Source of the DNA: Prochlorococcus sp. AG-363-M17
GTDB taxonomy: Bacteria > Cyanobacteriota > Cyanobacteriia > PCC-6307 > Cyanobiaceae
DNA length: 49,785 nt
Assembly: GCA_003278365.1 (NCBI GenBank)
Contig: QCFS01000010.1
Coordinates: forward strand, 1-49,785
Direction of reading: 5' to 3'
A program made the translations under genes and the position numbers. The notes under the pieces are model-generated. The model worked only from the letters and a program-made list of their open reading frames with translations, searched no databases and was not told the DNA's origin. Below are positions 29,631 through 39,118 of this stretch, piece after piece (position 1 is the stretch's first letter; the number at the start of each line of letters is the position of its first letter).

Positions 29631-30350
29631 ATGGCTCTAGAACTTGCTGCGGAGTTAAGAGAAGGTACTAAAACGGCTCATACCATGGCCGAAAATACTG
29701 GCTTTGTGAGTTGTTTCTTGAAAGGAGTGGTTGATAAAAAGAGTTATCGAATGCTTTTGGCAGACCTTTATTTTGTCTATTCCGCGATGGAAGAGGAAAT
29801 CAAGCGGTTATCTGAGCAGGGCAATGTAATTATTCGTTCGGTGAATTTCCCTGAATTAGATCGAGTTCAGGCTCTGGAAGAAGATTTGTTATTTTTCTTT
29901 GGTACAAATTGGTTAGAAGAAGTAAGGCCATCTCCTTCTGCCGAGGTTTATGTACAGCGTATTCGTTATTTGGCTAGTCAATCACCAGAACTCCTATTGG
30001 GGCATCACTACACGCGTTATATGGGTGACTTGTCTGGTGGACAGATTCTGAAAAATATTGCAAAAAAAGCGATGAATCTTCATGAAAATAATGGCTTAAG
30101 TTTTTATAATTTTCCTCTGATTGATGATGAAAAATTATTTAAATCTAAATATAGCAAAACTCTTAATTCCCTTGCCCTTAGTCAAGAAGATGCAGATCGA
30201 ATAGTGGCAGAAGCAAATGATGCTTTTGGCTATAACATGAATATCTTTAAAGAACTAGAAGGGAATTTGATTGCTGTAATTGGTAAATTACTTTTTGGAA
30301 TGCTTACTAATAGCAAGCGTCAAGGAAGCACTGAATCTAATGCTCACTAG
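29631..30350 (+). CDS. ho1: Heme oxygenase
   Basis: A 239-residue enzyme that opens heme with ferredoxin and oxygen to biliverdin IXalpha, iron and CO. The proximal heme ligand is H17 in KTAHTMAENTGF, and the distal helix carries GHHYTRYMGDLSGGQIL near residue 124-140. Length is typical. It supplies biliverdin to pebA and pebB immediately downstream, so this is the first enzyme of the phycoerythrobilin branch. Confidence 0.98.
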   Translation: MALELAAELREGTKTAHTMAENTGFVSCFLKGVVDKKSYRMLLADLYFVYSAMEEEIKRLSEQGNVIIRSVNFPELDRVQALEEDLLFFFGTNWLEEVRPSPSAEVYVQRIRYLASQSPELLLGHHYTRYMGDLSGGQILKNIAKKAMNLHENNGLSFYNFPLIDDEKLFKSKYSKTLNSLALSQEDADRIVAEANDAFGYNMNIFKELEGNLIAVIGKLLFGMLTNSKRQGSTESNAH

Positions 30351-30440
30351 CCGAACAATAATTTAATGATGTCAAAGAAATTTTTAGATAATAATTTAGA
30401 TTCGATTCTCTTTAAATATCTTGAGAATTATTGCTTGTGA

Positions 30441-31190
<750 letters not shown>

Positions 31191-31195
31191 ATATT

Positions 31196-31960
31196 TTGCG
31201 AAAAATAAGTTTAGATCCTTTAAGTATTTCTGATTGGAGATGGGAACCTTTCCTTTCTCATGCTATTAATTCTTTTTCTAATCTTGATCTTTACCCATGT
31301 TCAATTGGTTTAAAATTCCTAGAGAAACAAGGTATAACTGGACCGAAGTCCAGTCCCTATAATGTTCAGACAAAGACTTGGGCAGCTAAGACTGAGAAAT
31401 TATCTAAAGTAAGAGCTGCTTGTGTAAAGGCAGGAGAAAAAACAGCGGTTTTTAACTTGGTTGCAATTCCTTCTGAGAAATTTGACATTCCTTTTTTTGG
31501 AGCTGACTTTGTGACGTTACCTTCTGGTCACCTGATAGCCTTAGATTTGCAACCAATACTCAAAAATGACTTGATTCATATGGAAAAATATCTAGATAAA
31601 ATCATGCCATCATTTAATAGCTTTAATCATTATTTTCCTGATGGTGGCAAGGTTCCTGAAAAGGCAACAAAATATTTCTCGCCTGCATTTATATGGACAC
31701 GACTTCCCTTAGGTCAAGATTCTGAGGATATAATCAATGGTCCTCTAATGTCTGCCTTTTCGGAATATTTAAATGTCTATCTTGATTTAGTATGTAATGC
31801 ACAAAGGGTTTCAACATTAAGGTCGGTTGAATTATTCTCAGGTAAACAAGATTATATGAACTACAGGGCTGAGAATGATCCTGCGCGAGGCATGCTTACG
31901 AGATTTCATGGAGCAGCATGGACTGAGGAGTATATAAAAGAAGTTCTATTTAGTATTTGA
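31196..31960 (+). CDS. pebB: Phycoerythrobilin:ferredoxin oxidoreductase
   Basis: A 254-residue ferredoxin-dependent bilin reductase that completes phycoerythrobilin from the PebA product. Family features are FFGADFVTLPSGHLIALDLQP near residue 100 in two parts, KYFSPAFIWTRLP near 158, and the C-terminal YRAENDPARGML. The predicted start is a TTG at 31196 with GAGGAG about 9 bases upstream, inside the end of pebA. The close spacing suggests translation coupled to PebA, fitting known PebA-to-PebB channelling of the intermediate. Confidence 0.96.
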   Translation: MRKISLDPLSISDWRWEPFLSHAINSFSNLDLYPCSIGLKFLEKQGITGPKSSPYNVQTKTWAAKTEKLSKVRAACVKAGEKTAVFNLVAIPSEKFDIPFFGADFVTLPSGHLIALDLQPILKNDLIHMEKYLDKIMPSFNSFNHYFPDGGKVPEKATKYFSPAFIWTRLPLGQDSEDIINGPLMSAFSEYLNVYLDLVCNAQRVSTLRSVELFSGKQDYMNYRAENDPARGMLTRFHGAAWTEEYIKEVLFSI

Positions 31961-32047
31961 TATAGTTCTTTTAGAAATTTATCTATTAATTGAAATTTCT
32001 TCTCTATACTAGGCTTTCAAGCCACTTGAAAATCATCACTTTTCTTT

Positions 32048-32527
32048 ATGACTATAAAAGTTTTATTCGTTTGCTTGGGTAATATTTGTAGGTCTCCAGC
32101 TGCAGAAGGTGTTTTCCTTTCTCTTCTTAAGAGTAAGGGCCTTGAAGGTCAATTTTTTGTTGATTCCGCTGGGACTGGTGGATGGCATATAGGGAGTACT
32201 CCAGACAAGAGAATGCAGCAAGCCGCTAATAGAAGGGGAATCAAACTTCCTAGCTTGGCACGTCAAATCACTGAGAAGGATTTAGATGATTTCGACCTTA
32301 TTCTGACTATGGACGACGAGAATTATGATTCTGTTCAAACACTTGCCAAAAGATCTAAATTAAAGGTTAGTGCAAATATTAGAAAGATGCTTAGTTATTC
32401 TAGGTTTTCGGATCTAGCCGAAGTCCCTGACCCATATTATGGAGGTGATCAAGGTTTTGAAGATGTTTTAGACCTTTTAGAAGATTCTTGTGAAGGGTTA
32501 TTAGCATCCCTTGATGTCACAAACTAG
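32048..32527 (+). CDS. Low-molecular-weight protein-tyrosine-phosphatase
   Basis: A 159-residue phosphatase. The P-loop CX5R is Cys9 to Arg15 in VCLGNICRSPAAEG, and the general-acid Asp is in PDPYYGG near residue 127. Such enzymes often control tyrosine kinases of surface-polysaccharide export, but arsenate reductase-like members share the fold. No kinase lies nearby. Its 3' end overlaps the end of the opposing panC-cmk gene by 11 bases. Confidence 0.93.
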   Translation: MTIKVLFVCLGNICRSPAAEGVFLSLLKSKGLEGQFFVDSAGTGGWHIGSTPDKRMQQAANRRGIKLPSLARQITEKDLDDFDLILTMDDENYDSVQTLAKRSKLKVSANIRKMLSYSRFSDLAEVPDPYYGGDQGFEDVLDLLEDSCEGLLASLDVTN

Positions 32528-34061
32528 GCCAAACTTCTTGAGGCACTTTTGCTTGAAAAACTTCAATTATAGAGTCTTCAACTTCTTTTATAGTCATACC
32601 ATCTGTCACTATTTCTATTGCATCCTCCGCTTTAACTAATGGTGATATTTCTCTTGTCCTGTCTAATCGATCTCTCTCTTCTATTTGCATTCTAATTGTA
32701 TCTAAGGATTCACCACCAAAACCTCTAGCCTCTATGTCTTGTGCTCTTCTTTTTGCACGCTCCTCAACGCTTGCTGTTAAAAAAACTTTTAATTCAGCCT
32801 TAGGGAATACAATGCTGCCTATGTCTCGACCTTCAGCAATTAATCCACCATTTTCTCCCATTTGTTTTTGCTGGTTAGTTAATGCTTCCCTAACGCAATG
32901 GTATGAGGAAATTGTGGAAACTATTTTTGAAATATCCTGAGTCCGTATTGCATTTGTTACATCAGAACCATTAACCATTACTTTTTGATCCCCTGATGGA
33001 GTGATGCTCAGCTCCAGCCTAAGTTCTTTAATAGCTTTTTTAATTTCTGATTCATTATGCGGGTCAATATTGTTTTGTTGAATCATCCATGTAACCCCTC
33101 TATACATTGCTCCAGTATCTAGATAAATCAGACCAAGTCTTTTGGCAACATTTTTTGTTACGGTACTTTTCCCGGCTCCAGCTGGACCATCAATTGCAAC
33201 GATTGGCTTCCGAGTCATTAGAAAAATGTGATCAATTAGGCGTGTCTTACCAGACCTTACAGCTGTAGCCAGCAGGCATAGCTTATTGCCTAGTTTGGTT
33301 GGTTCAAGTGTGTATGGATCAATTGCTTCTAAATATTCAACCTCTAATCCTTTGGCTTGTAATTCATACCTTAGTTGAGGAAGATCAATATTTTTTTTGA
33401 TCTTATATAAGACTCCTGTTTGTTTGAGTAGTTTTGGGACTTCTTGATAATCCTTCCTCTGGTTTGGACTTAGGTATGTATTCCTCGAGCTCCAAGCTAT
33501 ATCATCATGATCTCGTTGAGTAGGGACAGCCTGGATTCGAACTGGAATTGCTAAGTCAGTTAAAAGTTGCCTCAAGATGACTAATTGTTGCCAGTCTTTC
33601 TCACCAAGTACTAATACTTCAGGGCGAACTAGGCTCAGTAACCTTGCAACGACGGTAACTACTCCATCAAAATGTCCTGGACGATTAATCCCACAAAGAC
33701 GGTTTTGCAAGTTGGGTGGAGCAAGAATCTTAAAATTTTTAGCATTACCACCGGGGAAAATATCTTCAACTGAAGGTGCCCAAATTGCATTTGCCCCTGA
33801 TATTTTTGCCAGTTCACAATCTTTGTTTAGGCTGCGAGGATATTTGTCAAAATCTTCTGACGGTCCAAATTGCAGTGGGTTTACAAAAACACTTGTTAAC
33901 ACTTTTAAAGGATTCTGCAATTCCAGTCTTCTTGCAGCCTTGATAAGTGCGCAATGTCCCTCATGAAGAGCACCCATGGTGGGTACAAAGTGGACATCAC
34001 ATTGTTGTGCTTTTCGCCAACAACGTAACTCATCATTTGTGCGTAGGACGGAAAAACTCAG
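32517..34061 (-). CDS. panC/cmk: Bifunctional pantoate--beta-alanine ligase / (d)CMP kinase
   Basis: A PanC-Cmk fusion as known in cyanobacteria. The PanC half has PTMGALHEGH and the KDWQQLVILRQL segment; the Cmk half begins AIDGPAGAGKST, a Walker A. Pantothenate synthesis and CMP phosphorylation are joined in one chain. The first ATG (33977) would cut the essential strand before MGALHEGH. Upstream, the frame stays open and family-like (RCWRKAQQCDVHFVPT) back to a TGA at 34073-34071, and the only near-start codon is CTG at 34061-34059, preceded by GAGG seven bases away. I therefore use CTG, giving about 514 residues. Confidence 0.85.
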   Translation of the reverse strand: MSFSVLRTNDELRCWRKAQQCDVHFVPTMGALHEGHCALIKAARRLELQNPLKVLTSVFVNPLQFGPSEDFDKYPRSLNKDCELAKISGANAIWAPSVEDIFPGGNAKNFKILAPPNLQNRLCGINRPGHFDGVVTVVARLLSLVRPEVLVLGEKDWQQLVILRQLLTDLAIPVRIQAVPTQRDHDDIAWSSRNTYLSPNQRKDYQEVPKLLKQTGVLYKIKKNIDLPQLRYELQAKGLEVEYLEAIDPYTLEPTKLGNKLCLLATAVRSGKTRLIDHIFLMTRKPIVAIDGPAGAGKSTVTKNVAKRLGLIYLDTGAMYRGVTWMIQQNNIDPHNESEIKKAIKELRLELSITPSGDQKVMVNGSDVTNAIRTQDISKIVSTISSYHCVREALTNQQKQMGENGGLIAEGRDIGSIVFPKAELKVFLTASVEERAKRRAQDIEARGFGGESLDTIRMQIEERDRLDRTREISPLVKAEDAIEIVTDGMTIKEVEDSIIEVFQAKVPQEVWPSL

Positions 34062-34330
34062 TGGATTGCCTCAATGTTTGTTGGGTTCAACTTAACTTTT
34101 CATAGGCTTGCATAATAATCATTTTGATCGACTTCTATCGTTGAAAAGTTTGTTCTCTTATGGTGCTAATTCTTGGCGATTATTAAGTGATCTGAAAAAT
34201 AACTCTTAAAAATATTCTATAAAAAGCTTTTCTTCAAAGCATTCTAGCGACTTTGCTTTTTTGTCGACTTACCCAATTTTTGTGCTTAATCGCCTACGTA
34301 GGAGGATGATGTGAACAAGAATGAGAAGCT

Positions 34331-35368
34331 ATGGATTACAAGACTTCAGGCGTAGATGTTCAGGCAGGTAGAGCCTTCATTGATCGCATTAAGACAAATG
34401 TACAGGCTACTTACCGAAAGGAGGTTATTGGTGGGCTAGGCGGTTTTGGTGGTCTGATCAGGCTTCCAGAGGGGTTTAAGAAACCAGTGCTGGTCTCAGG
34501 TACAGATGGGGTTGGGACCAAGCTTGAATTGGCTCAGAAATACAAAGCTCATCATGGGGTTGGAATAGACCTAGTAGCAATGTGTGTGAATGACGTAATA
34601 ACAACTGGCGCTGAACCCCTCTTCTTTTTGGATTATTTGGCAACTGGAACCTTGAGTCCAGAGGATATGGGAGAAGTTGTTAATGGAATAGCAGATGGAT
34701 GTCGTTTAAGCGGATGTGCCCTTGTTGGAGGAGAGACTGCAGAGATGCCAGGTTTCTACCCTTCAGGACGCTATGACTTAGCAGGTTTTTGTGTGGGTGT
34801 GATTGAAGAAACAGATTTGATTGATGGGAGCAAGATTAGGGAAGGTGATCAAATTATTGGTATTGAAAGCAGTGGATTGCATAGCAATGGATTCAGCCTT
34901 GTAAGAAAGGTTTTGGAGATGGCTAATGCAAATGAGAAAACTAGGTTTGGAGAAACGGAATTGTTGCTTATTCGGACTCTCTTAGAACCTACTCATTTGT
35001 ATTGGCGCATACTCAAGCCTCTATTAAAGGCTGATATATCGATTAAGGGTATGGCACATATCACTGGAGGAGGGCTGCCTGAAAATCTTCCTCGATGCAT
35101 GCCAGATGGCCTACGACCATTTGTTGATAAAACCACTTGGCCTAAACCAGAGATTTTTCAATGGCTTCAAAAGACTGGTCAAATCCCAGAGGTTGATCTT
35201 TGGAACACCTTTAATCTTGGAATTGGTTTTTGCTTGATTGTTGATGCTTCAGATGTTCATGAAGTGCTTAAGAGTTGCTCTGATCAAGGATTTTCCTCGT
35301 GGCCAATAGGCTTCGTAGAAGCAGTGCAAGGACCTGATCACCAATTGATCAGAGGGCTATATAATTAA
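34331..35368 (+). CDS. purM: Phosphoribosylformylglycinamidine cyclo-ligase
   Basis: A 345-residue AIR synthetase that closes the imidazole ring in purine synthesis. Visible are [12 protein letters not shown] near residue 55, [11 protein letters not shown] near 138, [13 protein letters not shown] near 180 and [13 protein letters not shown] near 243. AIR is also the ThiC substrate, so this enzyme supplies the thiamine branch controlled at 2.4 kb. A GGAGG-like stretch lies upstream near 34300, but the ATG at 34331 is the family start. The gene is divergent from panC-cmk across about 270 bases. Confidence 0.97.
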   Translation: MDYKTSGVDVQAGRAFIDRIKTNVQATYRKEVIGGLGGFGGLIRLPEGFKKPVLVSGTDGVGTKLELAQKYKAHHGVGIDLVAMCVNDVITTGAEPLFFLDYLATGTLSPEDMGEVVNGIADGCRLSGCALVGGETAEMPGFYPSGRYDLAGFCVGVIEETDLIDGSKIREGDQIIGIESSGLHSNGFSLVRKVLEMANANEKTRFGETELLLIRTLLEPTHLYWRILKPLLKADISIKGMAHITGGGLPENLPRCMPDGLRPFVDKTTWPKPEIFQWLQKTGQIPEVDLWNTFNLGIGFCLIVDASDVHEVLKSCSDQGFSSWPIGFVEAVQGPDHQLIRGLYN

Positions 35369-35521
35369 AATAAATTCTTAGCAACATCTTTATTGATTAT
35401 TGCTTCGGAGTCCTACGAGTAGATGATCTCAGACCCATTTAGCTCATTTCTACAAGTAAAATCTGTTGATACATTCCGGCCCATTGGATCGGTATCAGCG
35501 TAGTTACATCTTTTTATTTCG

Positions 35522-36178
35522 ATGCCTTTTGAGAGTTCTCAACGCATAACGCGGCGACGTAGTTCTGCTGGACCAGTGCCTCCAAGACGTCCTTTACCTG
35601 GAAGCTATGACGCCAATACTGTCAATCGCCAAGGTTCAAGACCGACTTTTTTGACCCTTAGGGATCATGGAAAAGTCTATGTGGCTGATATGCCAAATCT
35701 TTCTGATGGTCAATTGGCTCATATTGGGAAAGAAGCTGAAGAGGTTTTGGAAAGTCTTGAGAGACGTCTGACTGATCTTGAGCGTGAAGTAGGTAATGGC
35801 ATGGGTGATAACGACACTCTTATTAAGGCTTCAACCAAACGTGATGTAACCAGACGATTTATAAGGGCTATTCAAGATGAGCAGGAACATAGACGTAATA
35901 ATCCAGCCTTAAGAACTGCAGCTTCAGAATCTCTTCCACGAACGTTTTTGGAGGTTGCACGACATAGGCTTCCAGGAGCAACATTCGATTCTCTCTTGCG
36001 AGAGGCATTAGCTGCTTGCTCCCCAGAAGAGGAGGAGGATCAGAAACCTATTCAGCAATCCAATGATGTAAAGGAAAAGGAGCAAAAGAAGGTAATTTCA
36101 ATAAACCCTAAAAGTGCTTCTAGTCTTCCAGTAGTAGTTAGTCCAGATCCGAACTTGTCTAAAACCGACAGTGTGTAA
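35522..36178 (+). CDS. Conserved hypothetical protein, basic N terminus
   Basis: A 218-residue protein of unknown function. The first 45 residues are basic and Pro/Arg-rich (RITRRRSSAGPVPPRRPLPG). A central segment (about 48-165) has a compact domain followed by a long helix rich in Glu, Arg and Leu (EEVLESLERRLTDLE). The C terminus is low-complexity, with Glu/Lys and Ser/Pro. No membrane segment. It resembles a picocyanobacterial family that I cannot name. It lies 153 bases after purM. Confidence 0.75.
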   Translation: MPFESSQRITRRRSSAGPVPPRRPLPGSYDANTVNRQGSRPTFLTLRDHGKVYVADMPNLSDGQLAHIGKEAEEVLESLERRLTDLEREVGNGMGDNDTLIKASTKRDVTRRFIRAIQDEQEHRRNNPALRTAASESLPRTFLEVARHRLPGATFDSLLREALAACSPEEEEDQKPIQQSNDVKEKEQKKVISINPKSASSLPVVVSPDPNLSKTDSV

Positions 36179-36271
36179 AAAAAAATTGATTGATACAATC
36201 AAAAATTAATTGCTTCATGTGGAGGCAACACTCCTATTGGTGCAAAATATTAGTCAATTAGTAATCTAGCT

Positions 36272-36445
36272 ATGCAGAGTTCACATCCGCCCAAGAATAA
36301 AAATACAACAAATCCTACAACCCCAGAAATCTTTTCAAAGGGAAGCGATATCGACCAATCAATTGTTTTATGCCCTCATTGTTTACGTACTAATACTAAT
36401 GAGAAGAGATGCTTGGGATATTGTGTAGCTGATAGTGAGTACTAG
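36272..36445 (+). CDS. Small zinc-ribbon-like protein
   Basis: A 57-residue open frame with a polar, Asn/Thr/Pro-rich N terminus and a four-cysteine C terminus (CPHC at residues 34-37, then RCLGYC with cysteines 47 and 51), the spacing of a small zinc ribbon. It is shorter than usual ORF cut-offs and easily missed. No strong Shine-Dalgarno is visible; the paired CxxC and CxxxC are the main evidence. Function unknown. Confidence 0.55.
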   Translation: MQSSHPPKNKNTTNPTTPEIFSKGSDIDQSIVLCPHCLRTNTNEKRCLGYCVADSEY

Positions 36446-36531
36446 GGATTTTGTATCTACACATGCTATTAATCATATATTTTAATTTTATAAATAATAT
36501 ATACTATAAGTGATTCAATAAAAGAAATAAA

Positions 36532-36798
36532 TTATCTCTGAGGTCTGCAACATGCAAAAATAGGTCGTTCAGGAAGTTTCGTACCTGAAGCATTATGCTC
36601 GAAGCCTATCTGATAACATCCTTTTCTAATCTTTTGCAAAAGAGGGGTTTTCCCTCTAATTAAATTATTATTTTCAACGCTTTTGGTGCCATATTTTATT
36701 TGACAAATTCTTGTTTGAGCAAAACAGTTTAATGGCAAAACTACCCATATTAATAAGACTGATGCCCACCCTCTATGTTCTATCTTTTTGAAAACCAT
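36532..36798 (-). CDS. Small predicted secreted protein with several cysteines
   Basis: An 88-residue protein starting at ATG 36798 with a good signal peptide: basic MVFKKIEHRGW, a hydrophobic core ASVLLIWVVLPLN and a likely cut after CFA. The mature part has five cysteines, including a CC near the end, and is basic, consistent with a disulfide-stabilised exported peptide or an anchored envelope protein. No family recognised. It lies in the sparse region between the zinc-ribbon ORF and the recombinase-like gene. A frame on the opposite strand overlaps its 5' end but is less protein-like. Confidence 0.5.
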   Translation of the reverse strand: MVFKKIEHRGWASVLLIWVVLPLNCFAQTRICQIKYGTKSVENNNLIRGKTPLLQKIRKGCYQIGFEHNASGTKLPERPIFACCRPQR

Positions 36799-36934
36799 TT
36801 GAGATCTCTAATAGTGCATGTGAGTTGTGGGTGTTTCTACATGTTCGTAGGACTCTGCCCTTATGTAAACCAGTATTTGCCAAATGAAGCTAGTAAAGGA
36901 TCTCCATCTGCAATGATGCCTAAAGTTGACGGCC

Positions 36935-36970
36935 TTATTTTAACTATAGTAAAAACTATAGTTAAAATAA
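36935..36970. repeat. Perfect 15-bp AT-rich inverted repeat
   Basis: TTATTTTAACTATAG (36935-36949) is the exact reverse complement of CTATAGTTAAAATAA (36956-36970), with a six-base A-rich spacer. It lies about 190 bases upstream of the recombinase-like gene. It could be a bidirectional terminator, a protein-binding operator or a recombination-site relic. Confidence 0.75.
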
Positions 36971-37043
36971 CAGTTAAAACTAGAGTTTTAGATTATGATC
37001 TTTCTAGGTTTTCTAAGCTACAACTTGAATTATAAGAGAGTTG

Positions 37044-37072
37044 TTGTCTTTTTGATGAGTATTTGATATAAT
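37044..37072 (+). promoter_or_regulatory. Predicted sigma70-type promoter of the recombinase-like gene
   Basis: TTGTCT (37044-37049) and a perfect TATAAT (37067-37072) are separated by 17 bases. It predicts a transcript start near 37079 and a leader of about 75 bases before the ATG at 37157. Seen in sequence; function inferred. Confidence 0.6.
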
Positions 37073-37156
37073 AGTTTTAACAATAAAGTCTCTACAAGGA
37101 AGTTGATACAACGCCCTGGCAAATCTTCTAGCTTTTTATCTGAGCGGGAGCCATTT

Positions 37157-37744
37157 ATGCGTTCCAGGCGCGCTCAAGTTGTTGGCTACATAAACAGCAC
37201 TCACGTTGATTCAGGAGGTGTCGCTGAATTTGACTTACTAAAAGCCCATGGCTGCAAAAATATTTTTCATGATGTGCTTCAAAAAAATAATACTCAACGA
37301 AATAGACCTCAATTATTGAGAGCGATTGATTCCCTAAACCCAGGAGATGTATTAATTATTTGCCAATTAAGAGCTCTTTCTGATAGTCCATCAGGTGTTG
37401 CCATTCACCTCAAAAAAATTCACCTTAAGGGCGTTAATATTAAATCATTAGATGGTATTTTAGATACTAGCTTATTCGGAAAAGATTCTAAAGTAATGTT
37501 TAATTTTGTATTAGAAATGCTTGCTTCGTGCGCTCAACCGAGCAAAGAAAATTTAGTAATATGCAACCCTCACACTAAACTTCCAATTAGAAACCTAGGA
37601 GGTCGCCCTAAAACTAGCAAAGTTAAATCTCAATTTGTCTTAAGGCTTAGAAGTGAAGGTTTCTCATATCGGCAGATTAGTGATCAGACTGGGTTATCAG
37701 TATCAACTATTCGAAGAATAATTCTAGAAGATAATGATATATAA
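37157..37744 (+). CDS. Serine-recombinase-like protein with degenerate catalytic site and HTH
   Basis: A 195-residue protein aligned by eye to Hin/gamma-delta resolvases: VVGYINSTH (8-16), NRPQLLRAI (49-57), GDVLIICQLRALSDS (63-77), the GGRPKTSK hinge (148-155) and an HTH (about 165-190, YRQISDQTGLSVSTIRRI). Catalytic positions look lost: the usual Arg/Ser of GYxRVS are Asn13/Thr15, and the DRLGR segment is RALSD, so Arg68 and Arg71 equivalents are Ala and Asp. The ATG at 37157 has GGGAG six bases upstream and is preferred to a TTG at 37103. It is probably a DNA-binding protein and not an active recombinase. Confidence 0.75.
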   Translation: MRSRRAQVVGYINSTHVDSGGVAEFDLLKAHGCKNIFHDVLQKNNTQRNRPQLLRAIDSLNPGDVLIICQLRALSDSPSGVAIHLKKIHLKGVNIKSLDGILDTSLFGKDSKVMFNFVLEMLASCAQPSKENLVICNPHTKLPIRNLGGRPKTSKVKSQFVLRLRSEGFSYRQISDQTGLSVSTIRRIILEDNDI

Positions 37745-37761
37745 ATCCCTTAATATTTATT

Positions 37762-38298
37762 CTATAACTTAAATTGTTTTGCTAAGCCACCAGTGTACTC
37801 ATAAAGTGTCTTCTGCTTGTTTTCTTTCTTTATTTCAATGCCATATGGATTAGTAAATATTGCAATTAATATAGATATAAATCGAACTGGATTAAATAAG
37901 CTTTTTTCCTTATTTATAAGGCAATTATTTTCACTATCTCTAAGCTCATTCTTTAATCGAATAACAATTGATTTCTCTAGTATAAAAGAATTACTTAATA
38001 GGTCTAAGGTTTCTTCTCTGACATCTTTCTTCAATACTATTAGAAGTTTCTTTAGAGCGTAGATTACATCTTTATCACCTTTTGAAAGCTCCCTTATTAT
38101 GCTTTGGTAAAGTATCTCCCATTTATATGGTTCTTCTACGAACAGCTTCAGGCTATCAGTGAAGGGAGTCTCTAAATCTACTAATACAATCCTTATCTTA
38201 TTATCTCTCTCTTTTTGTTCTGATTTCCAGAAATTTGCAAGCGGTGAGCTTTCTTTTATTGAATTATTGATCTCTTGTATTTCCCTAGATCTTCTCAT
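37762..38298 (-). CDS. Hypothetical protein, Lys/Glu-rich
   Basis: A 178-residue soluble, highly charged, mostly helical protein with no signal peptide and no recognised motif. It has a possible short hydrophobic patch near residues 138-152 (FNPVRFISILIAIF). Base composition is more AT-rich than the core genes, which fits recent acquisition or weak constraint. It is convergent with the recombinase-like gene, 17 bases apart. No function can be proposed. Confidence 0.6.
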   Translation of the reverse strand: MRRSREIQEINNSIKESSPLANFWKSEQKERDNKIRIVLVDLETPFTDSLKLFVEEPYKWEILYQSIIRELSKGDKDVIYALKKLLIVLKKDVREETLDLLSNSFILEKSIVIRLKNELRDSENNCLINKEKSLFNPVRFISILIAIFTNPYGIEIKKENKQKTLYEYTGGLAKQFKL

Positions 38299-38583
38299 CT
38301 ACCATTAGAATTTTTAAGGATTATATATAAGATTTATAAAATTATTCCCCTAGTAACATATAGAAATGAATAGGAGTTTTACTTTCCTGTTTTGAGTTAT
38401 TAATTCATTGATCTTGAATATGCCTTGCAAACCTGAGCATAGGAATAATTACTCATCCCACGCCTCTCCCTTGATCCGCTTGCTTCATTTAAGAGGTTTT
38501 GCCTAAGAACAGGTTCTTTTACTCCTGACGTATGGCCGAAGTGAAATTAGCTTGTAGGAAAAGCTTGACTATGGAGATAGATC
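38299..38583. other. Intergenic region, no gene recognised
   Basis: AT-rich stretch between two hypothetical genes. Two tiny frames occur: 38420-38506 (28 residues) and 38532-38591 (19 residues, ending just inside the next gene's start). Neither has a family pattern or a good ribosome-binding site. No hairpin with a T run was seen. Confidence 0.4.
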
Positions 38584-38814
38584 ATGGATGAGTCTTTTGC
38601 ACGAGAAGTTACGATCCGATCCTTGTTGAAGTCCAAGGGTTATTCCTTTGATGCTCAAAATCAGTATTGGGTAAGAGAGTGGACTACTAACTCCGGTCAG
38701 GAAAAGGTTTTAGAGCTTGCATTAAAGACGGAAGATGGCGAATGGAATAAATTGATGATGACTCCAGCTGGGTATATCTTCTATGCAGAGGCAATTGGGG
38801 AGGCAATCACTTAA
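38584..38814 (+). CDS. Small conserved hypothetical protein
   Basis: A 76-residue soluble protein (MDESFAREVTIRSLLKSKGYSF...). The composition and alternating strand-like core (YWVREWT; KVLELALKTEDGEW) suggest a small compact domain. The frame is unbroken and of typical codon use. It resembles a small family of marine picocyanobacteria, but I cannot name a function. It stands alone in the sparse region. Confidence 0.65.
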   Translation: MDESFAREVTIRSLLKSKGYSFDAQNQYWVREWTTNSGQEKVLELALKTEDGEWNKLMMTPAGYIFYAEAIGEAIT

Positions 38815-39118
38815 AGACACTTCTACCTGGTTGATTTTTTTTGCTGAGCACTAGTTCAGAATTGACACATATCAGTGTTCATGAAATTACCAATTATTAT
38901 GATTATCTGCATATCGCCCGCTCTTAATAAAATGTTGATTTACTGATTCTAATAAAGCATTACTCTCTTTGAAATAACTATCTGCTAGCTGATTTAATTA
39001 TATATTTATAGTGGCACATCTTTACTAACTTATGTCAGGTTTTCGGTGATCCCCGCTTTTTTTTCTCCATCTTTTGGAAATCGTTTGCGATAGCGTATCC
39101 CTAATCAAATCTAAATCC
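38815..39118. other. Intergenic region, no gene recognised
   Basis: A 304-base AT-rich stretch. A TTGACA occurs near 38865, but no convincing -10 box follows at 17 bases. A run of eight T (39059-39066) has no GC-rich stem before it. A frame opening with TTG at 39074 runs into the next gene and is better read as its leader. Confidence 0.4.

Larger units (their letters stand above)
36799..37156. other. Intergenic region with long palindrome, upstream of the recombinase-like gene
   Basis: This 358-base stretch contains a perfect 15-bp palindrome (36935-36970), a second T/A-rich direct and inverted motif family around 36971-36990, and a promoter at 37044-37072. No convincing protein is encoded; an open frame across 36775-37035 passes through the palindrome and is judged spurious. 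Confidence 0.5.

Noticed and set aside
32517-34061. PanC-Cmk fusion as a novel arrangement
   Set aside because: This fusion is known in cyanobacteria; only the start codon is noteworthy.
36775-37035. Plus-strand frame of 86 codons
   Set aside because: It runs through the perfect palindrome and overlaps the better signal-peptide gene on the other strand; no protein-like pattern.
38420-38591. Two very short frames before the 38584 gene
   Set aside because: No homologous pattern, no good ribosome-binding site; chance frames in an AT-rich gap.
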